A stretch of 64,000 nt of DNA from UBA2336 sp037443645 (lineage in GTDB: Bacteria > Bacteroidota > Bacteroidia > Cytophagales > Cyclobacteriaceae), in assembly GCA_037443645.1 (NCBI GenBank), contig JBBINY010000003.1, forward strand, positions 58,055 through 122,054. The letters run 5' to 3'. The position numbers and the translations under genes are program-made. Under the pieces are notes generated by a model, which worked only from the letters and a program-made list of their open reading frames with translations, had not been told where the DNA came from and searched no databases. This document shows, in pieces, positions 1 through 8,842 of this stretch (its first letter is position 1; every line of letters starts with the position of its first letter).

Positions 1-338
1 TCTGCAAGCCGGGCCAGTTGCCACAACATGGAAGTATTTTTCGAAAAATTTTCGATACCAAAATTATGGACGTAAGCGCGAAGTTCTTGGTAGAGCGACT
101 CACCGGCAAACGATGCTTCCAACTGGCGAATGCGGTTAAGTTTTTCGTGGTCGGAGTAGTATATAATTTTATTGATGTTTGGGAAGGTGAAAATGTCAGA
201 TTGGCTGTAGGTTGTCAGGCTATCGTTCAGTTGTACCACACCTGCGCTCTTCAATTTTTCTTTTTTCTTTTGCGCATGCACAGGGATAAGGGCAAGCAGG
301 CAAATACTGATAAAACAGTTAAAAAAATAGGTTTTCAC
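1..338 (-). CDS. Secreted protein of unknown function, N-terminal part (cut by window edge)
   Basis: Reading the minus strand from a GTG at 338 gives an open frame that runs off the left edge (about 112 residues visible). The first residues (MKTYFFNC, then a hydrophobic run ending LIPVHAQ) form a good Sec signal peptide with cleavage after Ala, followed by a lysine-rich stretch and a soluble region (FTFPNINKII, later ELRAYVHNFG). The plus-strand frame over the same bases has neither a signal peptide nor a plausible composition, so the minus frame is preferred. It diverges from lon. No family is recognised; the start is uncertain because no in-frame ATG lies nearby. Confidence 0.6.
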   Translation of the reverse strand, partial: MKTYFFNCFISICLLALIPVHAQKKKEKLKSAGVVQLNDSLTTYSQSDIFTFPNINKIIYYSDHEKLNRIRQLEASFAGESLYQELRAYVHNFGIENFSKNTSMLWQLARLA

Positions 339-492
339 GCAAGCCAGATTAACTGAAGAACTGGTATTCAATAAAGTTGAGACAATTTTGCTTCTTTTAC
401 AACGTATTGGCATTGCTATTGTCAAGGTATTGCCTCTATATTCAATAGACACGGAAGGCTGATACAGGATGCCAATTTGACACTGCACGTTC

Positions 493-2949
493 ATGTTTAA
501 AAATATGCCAATACAACTCGTTCAGGATGACAGCGATGAACTGATCCAAATGATAAATCCTGAACAGGAGAGTGATCTTAAACCTGAAGACCTGGCCGAT
601 GAACTCTCCATTTTACCGATAAAGAATACGGTGCTTTTTCCGGGTGTGGTAATTCCCATTACGGTAGGCAGGCAAAAATCCATTAAACTGGTAAAGAAGG
701 CTTACCAGGGCAACCGTATCATTGGTGTGGTTGCTCAAAAGAACGCGCAGTCCGAGGAGCCTTCAACCGATGAGTTGTACCGCACCGGGTCGGTTGCGCG
801 AATCATCAAAATGATTGTATTGCCTGATGGAAACACCACCATCATCATCCAGGGTAAAAACCGTTTTCATGTAACCGATTTTGTTCAGGAGGAACCGTGG
901 CTCACTGCCCGGGTTGCGCTGCAGCGCGAGGCGCCCCTGGAGTTAACAAAGGAAGGAAAGGCATTGGTGCAGTCGCTGAAAGAATCGGCCTTTAAGATTC
1001 TGAAACTTAACCCTGAAATTCCACAGGAGGCACAAATTGCTTTGGATAACATTCAGAGCGTTCCCTTTCTGATTCATTTCCTATCGTCTAACCTGAATGT
1101 AGACGTTGCCGATAAGCAGAAAATCCTTGAAACCGAGAACATCGTTGACCGCGGCACGCTGCTCCTGCAGTTTATGTTGCGGGAAATCCAGATGCTTGAA
1201 ATCAAAAATGAGATTCAAAAGAAAGTTCACACCGATATTGACCAACAGCAGCGCGATTACTTCTTAAGGCAGCAAATAAAAGTGCTGCAGGATGAACTGG
1301 GCTACGATACACCCGACAAGGAAATTGAAGTACTCCGCAAAAAGGGCGAACAGAAGAAATGGGCAAAGGCTGTTTCTGATCATTTTAATAAAGAGCTTGA
1401 CAAACTCCTTCGAATCAATCCGCAGGCTGCCGAGTATCCGGTGGTAATGAACTATGTGGAGTTTATGCTGGAGTTGCCCTGGGGAGAATACACGCTAGAT
1501 GATTTTGATCTGAAACGGGCGCGTAAAATTCTGGATACCGATCACTTTGGCCTGGAGAAAGTGAAAACCCGCATTCTGGAGTATCTGGCTGTTCTGAAAT
1601 TGAAACAGGATATGAAGGGACCAATCCTGTGCTTGTATGGCCCTCCGGGTGTTGGTAAAACATCACTCGGCCGTTCCATTGCCAGGGCATTAGGGCGTAA
1701 GTATGTACGCATGTCATTGGGGGGAGTGCACGATGAGGCCGAAATACGGGGTCATCGCAAAACCTATGTTGGTGCCATGCCGGGTAAGATTTTACAGAAC
1801 ATCAAAAAGTCGCAATCGTCAAACCCGGTATTTATTCTTGATGAAATTGACAAGGTGCGTTCCGACTTTCGTGGCGATCCGTCATCGGCTCTGCTTGAGG
1901 TTCTGGATCCTGAGCAGAACAGTACGTTTGGCGATAACTACCTGGAGGTAGAGTATGATTTATCCAAAGTGCTGTTCATTGCAACGGCAAATTCGCTTGA
2001 CACCATCCATCCGGCCTTGCGCGACCGGATGGAGATCATTGAAATAACCGGATACACACTGGAGGAAAAAACAGAAATAGCTCTTCGCCACCTGGTGCCC
2101 AAACAACTGGCCGAACACGGGCTGAAGGAGGCCGACTGTAAGTTTACCCGCAAGACCATTGCAAAAATTATTGATCAGTATACCCGCGAATCGGGGGTTC
2201 GGAACCTGGAGCGAAAAATCGGTGCGATCATCCGGCATACGGCCAAATCGGTTGCTATGGAAGAGTCCTATTCCAAAGTGGTTGACGATAAGATTATCCG
2301 TAAGGCGCTGGGCCCTGAAATTTTTGATGAGGAACTTTACCAGGGCAATGACATTGCCGGGGTGGTTACAGGCCTTGCGTGGACGCAGGCAGGTGGAGAA
2401 ATTTTATTTGTTGAATCGAGTCTAAGTAAGGGCAAAGGTGTGCTTACCCTGTCGGGCCAGCTTGGTGATGTGATGAAGGAATCGGCCATGGCCGCACTCT
2501 CTTACCTTAAATCAAATGCTGATAGCCTGGGAATTGATCCCCGGATTTTTCAACAATACGATCTGCATGTGCATGTACCGGCTGGGGCTGTGCCGAAAGA
2601 TGGGCCATCGGCCGGCATCACCATGTTTACCTCACTGGCCTCAATCTATACTCAGCGCAAAGTGAAAGCCCGGGTGGCCATGTCCGGTGAAATTACCCTG
2701 CGTGGTAAGGTGCTGCCCGTGGGTGGCATTAAGGAGAAAATACTGGCGGCAAAGCGCAGCGGAATCAAGGAGATAATTCTTAGCGGTAAGAATAAACGCG
2801 ATATTGATGAAATCGAAAAGACTTACCTGAAGGGTCTGCGGTTTCACTTTGTGGATACCGTTGATCAGGTACTGAAAATTGCCTTGATGAAAGAAAAAGT
2901 TGTGCATCCTATCCGGTTCGTCCTTTCCGATCACCAGCCTAAAGGCTGA
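493..2949 (+). CDS. lon: ATP-dependent protease Lon (endopeptidase La)
   Basis: Cytoplasmic AAA+ serine protease that degrades misfolded and regulatory proteins. 818 residues, usual for LonA. In order: N-terminal substrate-binding domain (LPIKNTVLFPG near 40), coiled region, AAA+ module with Walker A GPPGVGKTS near 383 and Walker B FILDEIDK near 447, then the protease domain with catalytic Ser706 (PKDGPSAG) and Lys749 (GGIKEKI). All key residues are present, so it should be active. The start at 493 is chosen, with an alternative Met four residues on. The next gene, porQ, begins about 30 bases downstream and is probably cotranscribed. Confidence 0.98.
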   Translation: MFKNMPIQLVQDDSDELIQMINPEQESDLKPEDLADELSILPIKNTVLFPGVVIPITVGRQKSIKLVKKAYQGNRIIGVVAQKNAQSEEPSTDELYRTGSVARIIKMIVLPDGNTTIIIQGKNRFHVTDFVQEEPWLTARVALQREAPLELTKEGKALVQSLKESAFKILKLNPEIPQEAQIALDNIQSVPFLIHFLSSNLNVDVADKQKILETENIVDRGTLLLQFMLREIQMLEIKNEIQKKVHTDIDQQQRDYFLRQQIKVLQDELGYDTPDKEIEVLRKKGEQKKWAKAVSDHFNKELDKLLRINPQAAEYPVVMNYVEFMLELPWGEYTLDDFDLKRARKILDTDHFGLEKVKTRILEYLAVLKLKQDMKGPILCLYGPPGVGKTSLGRSIARALGRKYVRMSLGGVHDEAEIRGHRKTYVGAMPGKILQNIKKSQSSNPVFILDEIDKVRSDFRGDPSSALLEVLDPEQNSTFGDNYLEVEYDLSKVLFIATANSLDTIHPALRDRMEIIEITGYTLEEKTEIALRHLVPKQLAEHGLKEADCKFTRKTIAKIIDQYTRESGVRNLERKIGAIIRHTAKSVAMEESYSKVVDDKIIRKALGPEIFDEELYQGNDIAGVVTGLAWTQAGGEILFVESSLSKGKGVLTLSGQLGDVMKESAMAALSYLKSNADSLGIDPRIFQQYDLHVHVPAGAVPKDGPSAGITMFTSLASIYTQRKVKARVAMSGEITLRGKVLPVGGIKEKILAAKRSGIKEIILSGKNKRDIDEIEKTYLKGLRFHFVDTVDQVLKIALMKEKVVHPIRFVLSDHQPKG

Positions 2950-2981
2950 AAGTCAGCAAAAATTTAAGTAGCCTTGCAAGG

Positions 2982-3992
2982 TTGAAGCGCAGTATTGTTA
3001 TAGCGTTGGTTTTGGTGGTAAGCCTTGCGAGAGCGCAAACGGGTGGAAATGCCTCATTTCAGTTTTTGGAAATTCCGGCTCACTCAAGGCTGGCTGCGTT
3101 GGGCGGTGTAAATGTTTCGCTGGCCGACCGGGATGGAAATTTTGTTTTTAATAATCCGGCCCTCGTTGGCGATACGCTTGCAGGTCTTGCTTCGGCAGGA
3201 TACCTGTTTTACCTGGCTGATATCGGGCAGGCAACTTTTTTATACACCCCAGAAATAAAACAGGCGGGGGTGTTTGCAGTTGGGGTACGGCACCTTAATT
3301 ATGGTGAATTGGTTGGATACGATGCCTCCGGATCGGAAACCGGAACATTCAACTCAGGTGAGACGGAAATAGTGATCGGCAAAGCGCACCAGGTTGGTGT
3401 ATTCAGAGTAGGAGCGAGTGTGAAGGGTGTATTTTCGAACCTTGCTGGTTTTCGTGGTTCAGCCTTGCTTACCGACCTCGGGGGCGTTTTTATTCATCCG
3501 AAGAAAGGCATTACTGCCGGGTTGGTTATTCGCAACCTGGGGTTTGTGTTGAATGAGTTTTCTGAAACAAGTAACTCTGACTTGCCTTTTGATGTTCAAT
3601 TGGGCACAACCATTAAACCGGAACATATGCCCTTGCGGTTTTCGCTCACCATTTACAATCTTGCGCGGCTGGGTAAGGCGTATGATGATCCGGCAGATCC
3701 GGACGATGATCTCTCTTCGGTAAATAAAATAATGCAACACGTTACCATGGGCTTTGAGGTACTTATTCATAAAAACGTCAACTTGCTGATGGGCTATAAT
3801 GGCCTTCGGCAGCAGGAGTTGGCCAATGCGGATGGAAGCGGTATGCGTGGCCTCACGCTTGGTTTTTCCGTCCGTATGAAGCAGGTTGAATGTGTGGCAA
3901 GCCGGGCCAGCTACAGTGCTGGTAATGCCGCCTATTCGGTTACCCTAAATGTAAATACAAAAGCATTGCTGATGAAAAAAACGGAACTATGA
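2982..3992 (+). CDS. porQ: Type IX secretion system protein PorQ
   Basis: 336 residues with a signal peptide (MKRSIVIALVLVVS, cleaved near ARAQ). The mature part starts with the PorV/PorQ-like segment FLEIPAHSRLAALGG and continues as alternating beta-strand sequence typical of an outer-membrane barrel; the pattern and length match PorQ. Known role: PorQ, with PorU, PorV and PorZ, belongs to the attachment complex that processes and anchors T9SS cargo at the cell surface in Bacteroidota. The start is TTG at 2982 just before KRS; no better ATG precedes the signal sequence. Its 3' end overlaps hslU by four bases (ATGA), suggesting translational coupling with protease genes. Confidence 0.85.
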   Translation: MKRSIVIALVLVVSLARAQTGGNASFQFLEIPAHSRLAALGGVNVSLADRDGNFVFNNPALVGDTLAGLASAGYLFYLADIGQATFLYTPEIKQAGVFAVGVRHLNYGELVGYDASGSETGTFNSGETEIVIGKAHQVGVFRVGASVKGVFSNLAGFRGSALLTDLGGVFIHPKKGITAGLVIRNLGFVLNEFSETSNSDLPFDVQLGTTIKPEHMPLRFSLTIYNLARLGKAYDDPADPDDDLSSVNKIMQHVTMGFEVLIHKNVNLLMGYNGLRQQELANADGSGMRGLTLGFSVRMKQVECVASRASYSAGNAAYSVTLNVNTKALLMKKTEL

Positions 3993-5392
3993 TGCATCAA
4001 GATTATTTAACACCCCAACAAATTGTTGACGAATTGGATAAATACATTGTTGGGCAGGCGGAAGCCAAACGCAACGTGGCCATAGCATTGCGTAACCGGT
4101 GGAGACGGATGAATGCCCAGGCAGAGTTACGCTCCGAGATTATTCCAAATAACATCCTGATGATTGGGGCTACCGGTGTGGGTAAAACAGAAATAGCCCG
4201 CAGGCTGGCTAAACTAGCGGATGCCCCCTTTGTAAAAGTTGAAGCCTCAAAGTTTACGGAAGTAGGGTATGTAGGGCGCGATGTGGAGAGCATGGTGCGC
4301 GATCTGGCGGAACAATCGGTTAACCAGGTTAAAGCGCGTAAAAAAGAAGAGGTGCGAGACAAGGCGGCACAACTCGTTGAAGACACTATTCTGGATGCCC
4401 TTATCCCACCGCTGCGGCAACAGCCGATGCGTACGGGTTTCGGGGGGCAGGCAGAAGACTCAGCCAATGAAACGCCAGTCACCGATTTTGAATTGAATGA
4501 ACGCACCCGGCAGGTGTTCCGCGAGAAGCTTAGAAATGGCGAACTGGAGGGACGCAAGATTGAGATCACCATCAAACCTTCCGGCAATCCGAATATCGGC
4601 ATGATCGGGGCCGGCATGATGGATGAAGTATCGATGATGAATTTACAGGAAATGCTGAGCGGCATGATGCCCAAAAAGGCCAAAAAGAAAAAAGTAACCG
4701 TTGCTGAGGCACGTCAGGTGTTGTTGGAAGAAGAAGCCGCCCGTCTTATTGATATGGACGAAGTGAAGGATGAGGCCATCCGGCTGGCTGAAAACTCAGG
4801 CATTATTTTTATTGACGAGATTGATAAAGTGGCTTCGGGGTATAAAAAGGGTGGCGGTGGTCCGGATGTGAGCCGGGAGGGTGTACAACGCGACTTGCTC
4901 CCGATCGTGGAGGGGAGCACGGTGAATACCAAGTATGGCGTAATGAAAACCGACCATGTGTTGTTTATTGCTGCGGGAGCTTTTCACATCAGCAAACCGT
5001 CTGATCTCATTCCCGAGTTGCAGGGCAGGTTTCCAATTCGGGTTGAACTCAGCAACCTTACGCAGGATGACTTTGTGCGCATATTAAAAGAGCCGCGAAA
5101 TGCACTTACACGCCAATACCAGGCCTTGTTCGAGGCAGAGGGAGTTTCGATCGCGTTTACGGATGATGCCCTTGATGAGATTGCCCGAACGGCCTTTACT
5201 CTTAATGCTGAAGTTGAAAACATCGGAGCCAGGCGGCTGCAAACTGTGATGAGCCGATTGCTGAATGAGTTTTTGTTTGATGTGCCCGATAAAATTCAAG
5301 CGAATTCGCACATTGGTATTGACGCCAACCTGGTTAATGAGAAACTCAGCACACTCTTAAAGAATAAGGACCTTAGCGAGTACATTCTTTGA
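3989..5392 (+). CDS. hslU: HslU, ATPase/unfoldase subunit of the HslUV protease
   Basis: AAA+ unfoldase that feeds substrates to the HslV peptidase in the cytoplasm. 467 residues. Visible: N-terminal LTPQQIVDELDKYIVGQ, Walker A GATGVGKTE (60-68), the inserted I-domain (about 110-240, charged and methionine-rich), Walker B FIDEIDK near 275, sensor region with GRFPIRVEL, and a C-terminus ending YIL, which in this family docks into HslV. hslV is not adjacent and was not seen in this window, so it must lie elsewhere. The start ATG at 3989 overlaps the porQ stop by four bases, and the 3' end overlaps the next gene's TTG start. Confidence 0.97.
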   Translation: MMHQDYLTPQQIVDELDKYIVGQAEAKRNVAIALRNRWRRMNAQAELRSEIIPNNILMIGATGVGKTEIARRLAKLADAPFVKVEASKFTEVGYVGRDVESMVRDLAEQSVNQVKARKKEEVRDKAAQLVEDTILDALIPPLRQQPMRTGFGGQAEDSANETPVTDFELNERTRQVFREKLRNGELEGRKIEITIKPSGNPNIGMIGAGMMDEVSMMNLQEMLSGMMPKKAKKKKVTVAEARQVLLEEEAARLIDMDEVKDEAIRLAENSGIIFIDEIDKVASGYKKGGGGPDVSREGVQRDLLPIVEGSTVNTKYGVMKTDHVLFIAAGAFHISKPSDLIPELQGRFPIRVELSNLTQDDFVRILKEPRNALTRQYQALFEAEGVSIAFTDDALDEIARTAFTLNAEVENIGARRLQTVMSRLLNEFLFDVPDKIQANSHIGIDANLVNEKLSTLLKNKDLSEYIL

Positions 5393-6414
5393 AAACCTTC
5401 CCAGCTCTCCTGTTGGTCGCGTTCAGCGTGTGCTCCGGTTTTGCCCAACAGCCGGACTCCCTTCGTTCGTATTACATCCAGGAATACCCGGATCACTTTT
5501 TCATTTGGCCGGTGTTAAAGCAGCGCTCCCTTACTTTTGATATTCAGGACTATGATGAATCCGATAGGAAGGTTGAATTTATTCCAAACAATCGCTTTAC
5601 ACTCGGTGCAGGGTTCTACCTGTTCGAATTGGGATTTGAACTTACCTTTGCCATTCCGCTGGAGGAGAGCAGTAAGTCCATTTATGGCGAGACATCAGCC
5701 CGCGATTTGCAGTTGAACATTCTGTCCAAGAAATGGGGAGCGGACCTGTACTATCAGAAGTATCAGGGATTTTATATCAAAGACAGCGACAACCCGGTGC
5801 CTCCCGGTTCTCCCTATTTTCAACGTTCCGACCTGGCTACCCGTAATTATGGTATTTCGGGAGTCTGGATATTTAACCACCGAAAGTTTTCGTTACGTTC
5901 ATCATTCACGTATGCTGAACGTCAGTTGCGGAGCAAGGGCTCATTTTTACTTTATGGCACCCTAAATTCCTTTAAGCTGACTGCTGATTCGGCTTTATTA
6001 ACCCCCGATGCTCAAAACACAATAGGAACAGGCTCAGGATTTCGAAAACTTCAGTACACAACCCTGAGCATTGCACCCGGATATTCCTACAACCTGGTAT
6101 GGAGAAAGTTCTTCCTGAATGGTTCGGTGGCCATTGGACCGGCTCATCATTGGATTAGCTACGAGGAGGGCTCCGGGTTGAAGCGTAACGACATCAGCAT
6201 TAACAGCACAGCTACCCTTCGGACTGCAATAGGGTATAACAGCGATCGGTTTTTCGGTGGCATCGGGCTTTCGGTGCAGACCCGGATTGTTACCTTCGAA
6301 GATGTGCGCGTGTCCAATTCCACCAATCTGTATAAGATTCTTATAGGATATCGGTTTAAGGAATTTGGAATTTTAAAAAAGCGGGTATGGGATTTTAACC
6401 CAATGAAGTTTTAA
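5389..6414 (+). CDS. DUF4421-type outer-membrane barrel protein
   Basis: 341 residues with a short signal peptide (MKTFPALLLVAFSVCSGFAQ). The body alternates hydrophobic and polar residues with many aromatic strand ends (FYLFELGFELTF, FFGGIGLSVQTR, IGYRFKEFG), as in an outer-membrane beta-barrel. It resembles the Bacteroidota DUF4421 family, whose function is not known. The likely start is TTG at 5389, overlapping the hslU stop, so it is probably the fourth gene of the lon-porQ-hslU run. Its TAA stop interlocks with the stop of the opposite-strand phosphatase gene in the shared bases TTAA. Confidence 0.75.
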   Translation: MKTFPALLLVAFSVCSGFAQQPDSLRSYYIQEYPDHFFIWPVLKQRSLTFDIQDYDESDRKVEFIPNNRFTLGAGFYLFELGFELTFAIPLEESSKSIYGETSARDLQLNILSKKWGADLYYQKYQGFYIKDSDNPVPPGSPYFQRSDLATRNYGISGVWIFNHRKFSLRSSFTYAERQLRSKGSFLLYGTLNSFKLTADSALLTPDAQNTIGTGSGFRKLQYTTLSIAPGYSYNLVWRKFFLNGSVAIGPAHHWISYEEGSGLKRNDISINSTATLRTAIGYNSDRFFGGIGLSVQTRIVTFEDVRVSNSTNLYKILIGYRFKEFGILKKRVWDFNPMKF

Positions 6415-6908
6415 TCCTCCGGGTTTTTGGGAAAGTCAACAAACCACAACCGGCAATTACCGGCATCTGCTTTTTCCCAGGAATCGGTTTGGAAGCGAGC
6501 AGCAACCACACCGCATGTGGGCAGGTTGGGCAGGTCGGCATGCAGCACATCGTTTACAAAATCCGTGAGGCCCGGGTTATGACCAAATACCATTACGGTT
6601 TTATACCGGTTGTCCAGGTTTCGGATTACCTCCAGGATGGTTTCTGAATCGGCATGGTATAACCGCTTTTCTGGCAGTATATTTTTTTCAGCATACTGCA
6701 GTTCTCTTGCAATTCGCTTGCTTGTTGAATGGGCCCGTTTTGCCGGGCTGCTTACTATCAGCTCGGGTTTCAGGCCCCGTTCTTTTAATCGCTTACCCAT
6801 GCGGGGTGCATCGTTCTTACCGCGTTCATTGAGCGGCCTTTCGAAATCGCTCAGTCCAGCGTCATCCCAGCTTGACTTTGCATGGCGAATAATACACAGT
6901 GTTTTCAT
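6411..6908 (-). CDS. SixA-type histidine phosphatase family protein
   Basis: 165 residues from the ATG at 6908 (a longer frame to 6923 exists but the family starts at MKTLCIIRHAKS). The RHA motif near residue 8 supplies the catalytic histidine. A conserved FERPLNERG segment and a second histidine in VFGHNPGL complete the phosphoglycerate-mutase-like active site. SixA enzymes remove phosphate from phosphohistidine proteins such as HPt domains; the physiological substrate here is not shown by the sequence. Convergent with the DUF4421 gene, with overlapping stops. Confidence 0.88.
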   Translation of the reverse strand: MKTLCIIRHAKSSWDDAGLSDFERPLNERGKNDAPRMGKRLKERGLKPELIVSSPAKRAHSTSKRIARELQYAEKNILPEKRLYHADSETILEVIRNLDNRYKTVMVFGHNPGLTDFVNDVLHADLPNLPTCGVVAARFQTDSWEKADAGNCRLWFVDFPKNPED

Positions 6909-6963
6909 AACGGAAGTAATCAAAGGTAATGAGCAAGCTGCAATTCTGCTATCTTAGCGCGTC

Positions 6964-7887
6964 ATGAAGAAGTGGAAACGACTGCGTAGAAAGATTCGCT
7001 ACACTATGTTATACATAGTGATCCGTTTTTTAATAAGCGTATCAGCCATAGTGCCTCGCAAAAACTGGTTGGCTTTATTTGGTTTCCTGGGAGGGCTTGG
7101 CTATCACCTGGCTTCTCAATCGCGAAGAATTGCACTTGCTAACCTTACATTGGCTTTTGGTCACGAAATGAACCCACAAGCAATCCGCTCACTGGCCAGA
7201 AAAGTCTTTGTTATGGTGGGCAAGAATGCGGGGGATGTGGTCCGATCGTACCGGATTACGCAACGCGATGCATACGAAAAGCTTCGTGTAGTTAACGGAG
7301 CTGAGAATCTTGAAAAAGCATACGCCCTGAACAGAGGTGTAATTTTTCTCACAGCACACATCGGAGCATTTGAGTTATGCGCCACCGAAATGGCCGTAAG
7401 GGGATATAAGCCGCTGATTATCGGCACAGTAATGAAGGATGCCCGTTTAACGCAGCTGCTTTGGCGACAGCGCAGTAAGCTTGGGGCTTCCGCTATTGAA
7501 AGGGGTAAAGAAACAGTGCGGTTACTTAAAACACTGAAGTCGGGCGGTACCATGGCTATTTTGATTGATCAGGATACACGGGTAAAAAGTGTGTTTGTTG
7601 ATTTTTTCGGAAGGCCGTGTGCAACGCCCATCGGAGCAGCCGTTCTTGCACTCAAGACAGGAGCAGCCGTAGTGCCGGTTTTTTTGCATTTGCGTTTGGA
7701 CGGATTGCAGGAGATCAATTGCTACCCGGAAGTAGAATTGATCCGGACCGGAAACGAGGAACAGGATATTGTTGCCAATACACAAAAATTTACTGCAATC
7801 ATTGAGGCTGAGATCCGTAAGCATCCGGAGCAATGGGTGTGGATGCATGAACGTTGGAAGACCAGGCCAGGCGAAAAGATGGTTTAA
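6964..7887 (+). CDS. LpxL/HtrB-type lysophospholipid (lipid A) acyltransferase
   Basis: 307 residues with an N-terminal hydrophobic membrane segment (residues 13-45) and the HX4E motif of the LpxL/LpxM family (TAHIGAFE near 130). Further family marks are a glutamine-aspartate pair in MAILIDQD and a C-terminal EQWVWMHERWK, typical of Kdo-dependent lipid A acyltransferases. It should transfer a fatty acyl chain to lipid A at the inner membrane. In Bacteroidota several paralogues exist and some serve other lipids, so the exact acceptor is inferred. It starts at the ATG of 6964, downstream of a weak -7-like box (TATCTTAG). Confidence 0.85.
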   Translation: MKKWKRLRRKIRYTMLYIVIRFLISVSAIVPRKNWLALFGFLGGLGYHLASQSRRIALANLTLAFGHEMNPQAIRSLARKVFVMVGKNAGDVVRSYRITQRDAYEKLRVVNGAENLEKAYALNRGVIFLTAHIGAFELCATEMAVRGYKPLIIGTVMKDARLTQLLWRQRSKLGASAIERGKETVRLLKTLKSGGTMAILIDQDTRVKSVFVDFFGRPCATPIGAAVLALKTGAAVVPVFLHLRLDGLQEINCYPEVELIRTGNEEQDIVANTQKFTAIIEAEIRKHPEQWVWMHERWKTRPGEKMV

Positions 7888-7903
7888 TGGCGGATCATTC
7901 CGG

Positions 7904-8272
7904 CTATTTTTTAAAAATAAAGTAAACCGCCAGAATAAGGAAGGCAAATCCGATGATGTGATTCCAGCGGAACGTTTCATTTTTAAATACAAGCAGCGAA
8001 AATCCCACAAAGACAGCCAGGGTAATCACCTCCTGGATTACTTTTAACTGAACCAGTGAAAACGGGCCTCCGTAGGCCTTGAAGCCAATGCGGTTGGCGG
8101 GTACCTGAAGAAGGTATTCAAAAAAGGCAATACCCCAACTGATGAGGATGATGGTGAATAGTGGCAAACCCTGGCTCCACTTCATCTCCTTAAACCTGAG
8201 GTGGCCATACCAGGCCAGCGTCATAAAGGCGTTGGAGAGGACGAGCAAAGTAATAGTGGTAATTCCCTTCAT
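7904..8272 (-). CDS. DUF486 / DMT-family small membrane protein
   Basis: 122 residues from the ATG at 8272 (MKGITTITLL). Four hydrophobic helices are visible: about 4-22, 34-52, 74-94 and 100-120. The pattern HLRFKEM and FEYLLQVPANRIG is characteristic of the DUF486 family in the drug/metabolite transporter superfamily. The substrate is unknown. The gene is alone on the minus strand, convergent with the acyltransferase and divergent from the basic repeat protein. Confidence 0.8.
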   Translation of the reverse strand: MKGITTITLLVLSNAFMTLAWYGHLRFKEMKWSQGLPLFTIILISWGIAFFEYLLQVPANRIGFKAYGGPFSLVQLKVIQEVITLAVFVGFSLLVFKNETFRWNHIIGFAFLILAVYFIFKK

Positions 8273-8372
8273 TTGATTCAAGTAAAATTCCACCGGTAAA
8301 ATTAGGCAAATAGATGCTTAAACTTCAGGCAGTGGATTGAATCCAATGGGCATTAAACAAAACATCAAGGGT

Positions 8373-8762
8373 ATGAAAATCGTGATGATTATGATGTTCA
8401 TCGGGATGATGGGCATTATGAGTAAGGTTAACGCCCAGCATCGGCCGGGGCTTGAGCAACGCGAAGGGGTGCTCATTGCGCAACGGGAGCACCTGCGGCA
8501 AGCAGGTAGTAACAATCAACGTATTGAGCAGGCGCGTCTCAATCAACAACGACAAGAACAGATGCGGATCAAGCAGGCACGCATTAAGCATGAACGGGTA
8601 AAAAAGCACCGGGTTAAGCAGGCGCGTGTTAAGTATGCCCGCATTAAGGCTGCCCGTGAAGAGGAAGCGAATGATGGACTTAGCCAACCAGCAAGACGCA
8701 GGCATGAAGCGGCAAAGAAGAAGAGAATCCGGATGGCTGGTTCAACCCCTGATGCGGAGTAG
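8373..8762 (+). CDS. Secreted, highly basic pentapeptide-repeat protein of unknown function
   Basis: 129 residues from the ATG at 8373, which directly begins a methionine-rich signal peptide (MKIVMIMMFIGMMGIM, cleavage likely after VNA). Residues 48-97 (bases 8514-8663) are ten consecutive five-residue units of the form xxR-[hydrophobic]-[K/N/E], for example QARIK, HERVK, KHRVK, QARVK, YARIK. The tail (ARRRHEAAKKKR) is also strongly basic. The region should be a continuous, very positively charged helix outside the cytoplasm. No family is recognised. A binding role for polyanions (LPS, DNA, polysaccharide) is inference only. A bidirectional terminator follows. Confidence 0.65.
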   Translation: MKIVMIMMFIGMMGIMSKVNAQHRPGLEQREGVLIAQREHLRQAGSNNQRIEQARLNQQRQEQMRIKQARIKHERVKKHRVKQARVKYARIKAAREEEANDGLSQPARRRHEAAKKKRIRMAGSTPDAE

Positions 8763-8783
8763 AGTTAAGGTATTTATAACAAA

Positions 8784-8808
8784 AAAAGAGCGGGGATGCC
8801 GCTCTTTT
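8784..8808. terminator. Bidirectional intrinsic terminator
   Basis: Perfect ten-base stem AAAAGAGCGG / CCGCTCTTTT around the loop GGATG. The A-run and T-run make it work in both directions, ending the basic-repeat gene on the plus strand and ettA on the minus strand. Confidence 0.85.
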
Positions 8809-8842
8809 AATTTCAATCTTATTGAACATCCGTACAGGTTCA

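Noticed and set aside
18..356. Plus-strand frame of 112 residues at the window start
   Set aside because: It is the antisense of a better minus-strand gene with a signal peptide; its composition is not protein-like.
4003..4683. 226-residue minus-strand frame within hslU
   Set aside because: Antisense shadow of a strongly conserved AAA+ gene; serine- and arginine-rich low-complexity translation.
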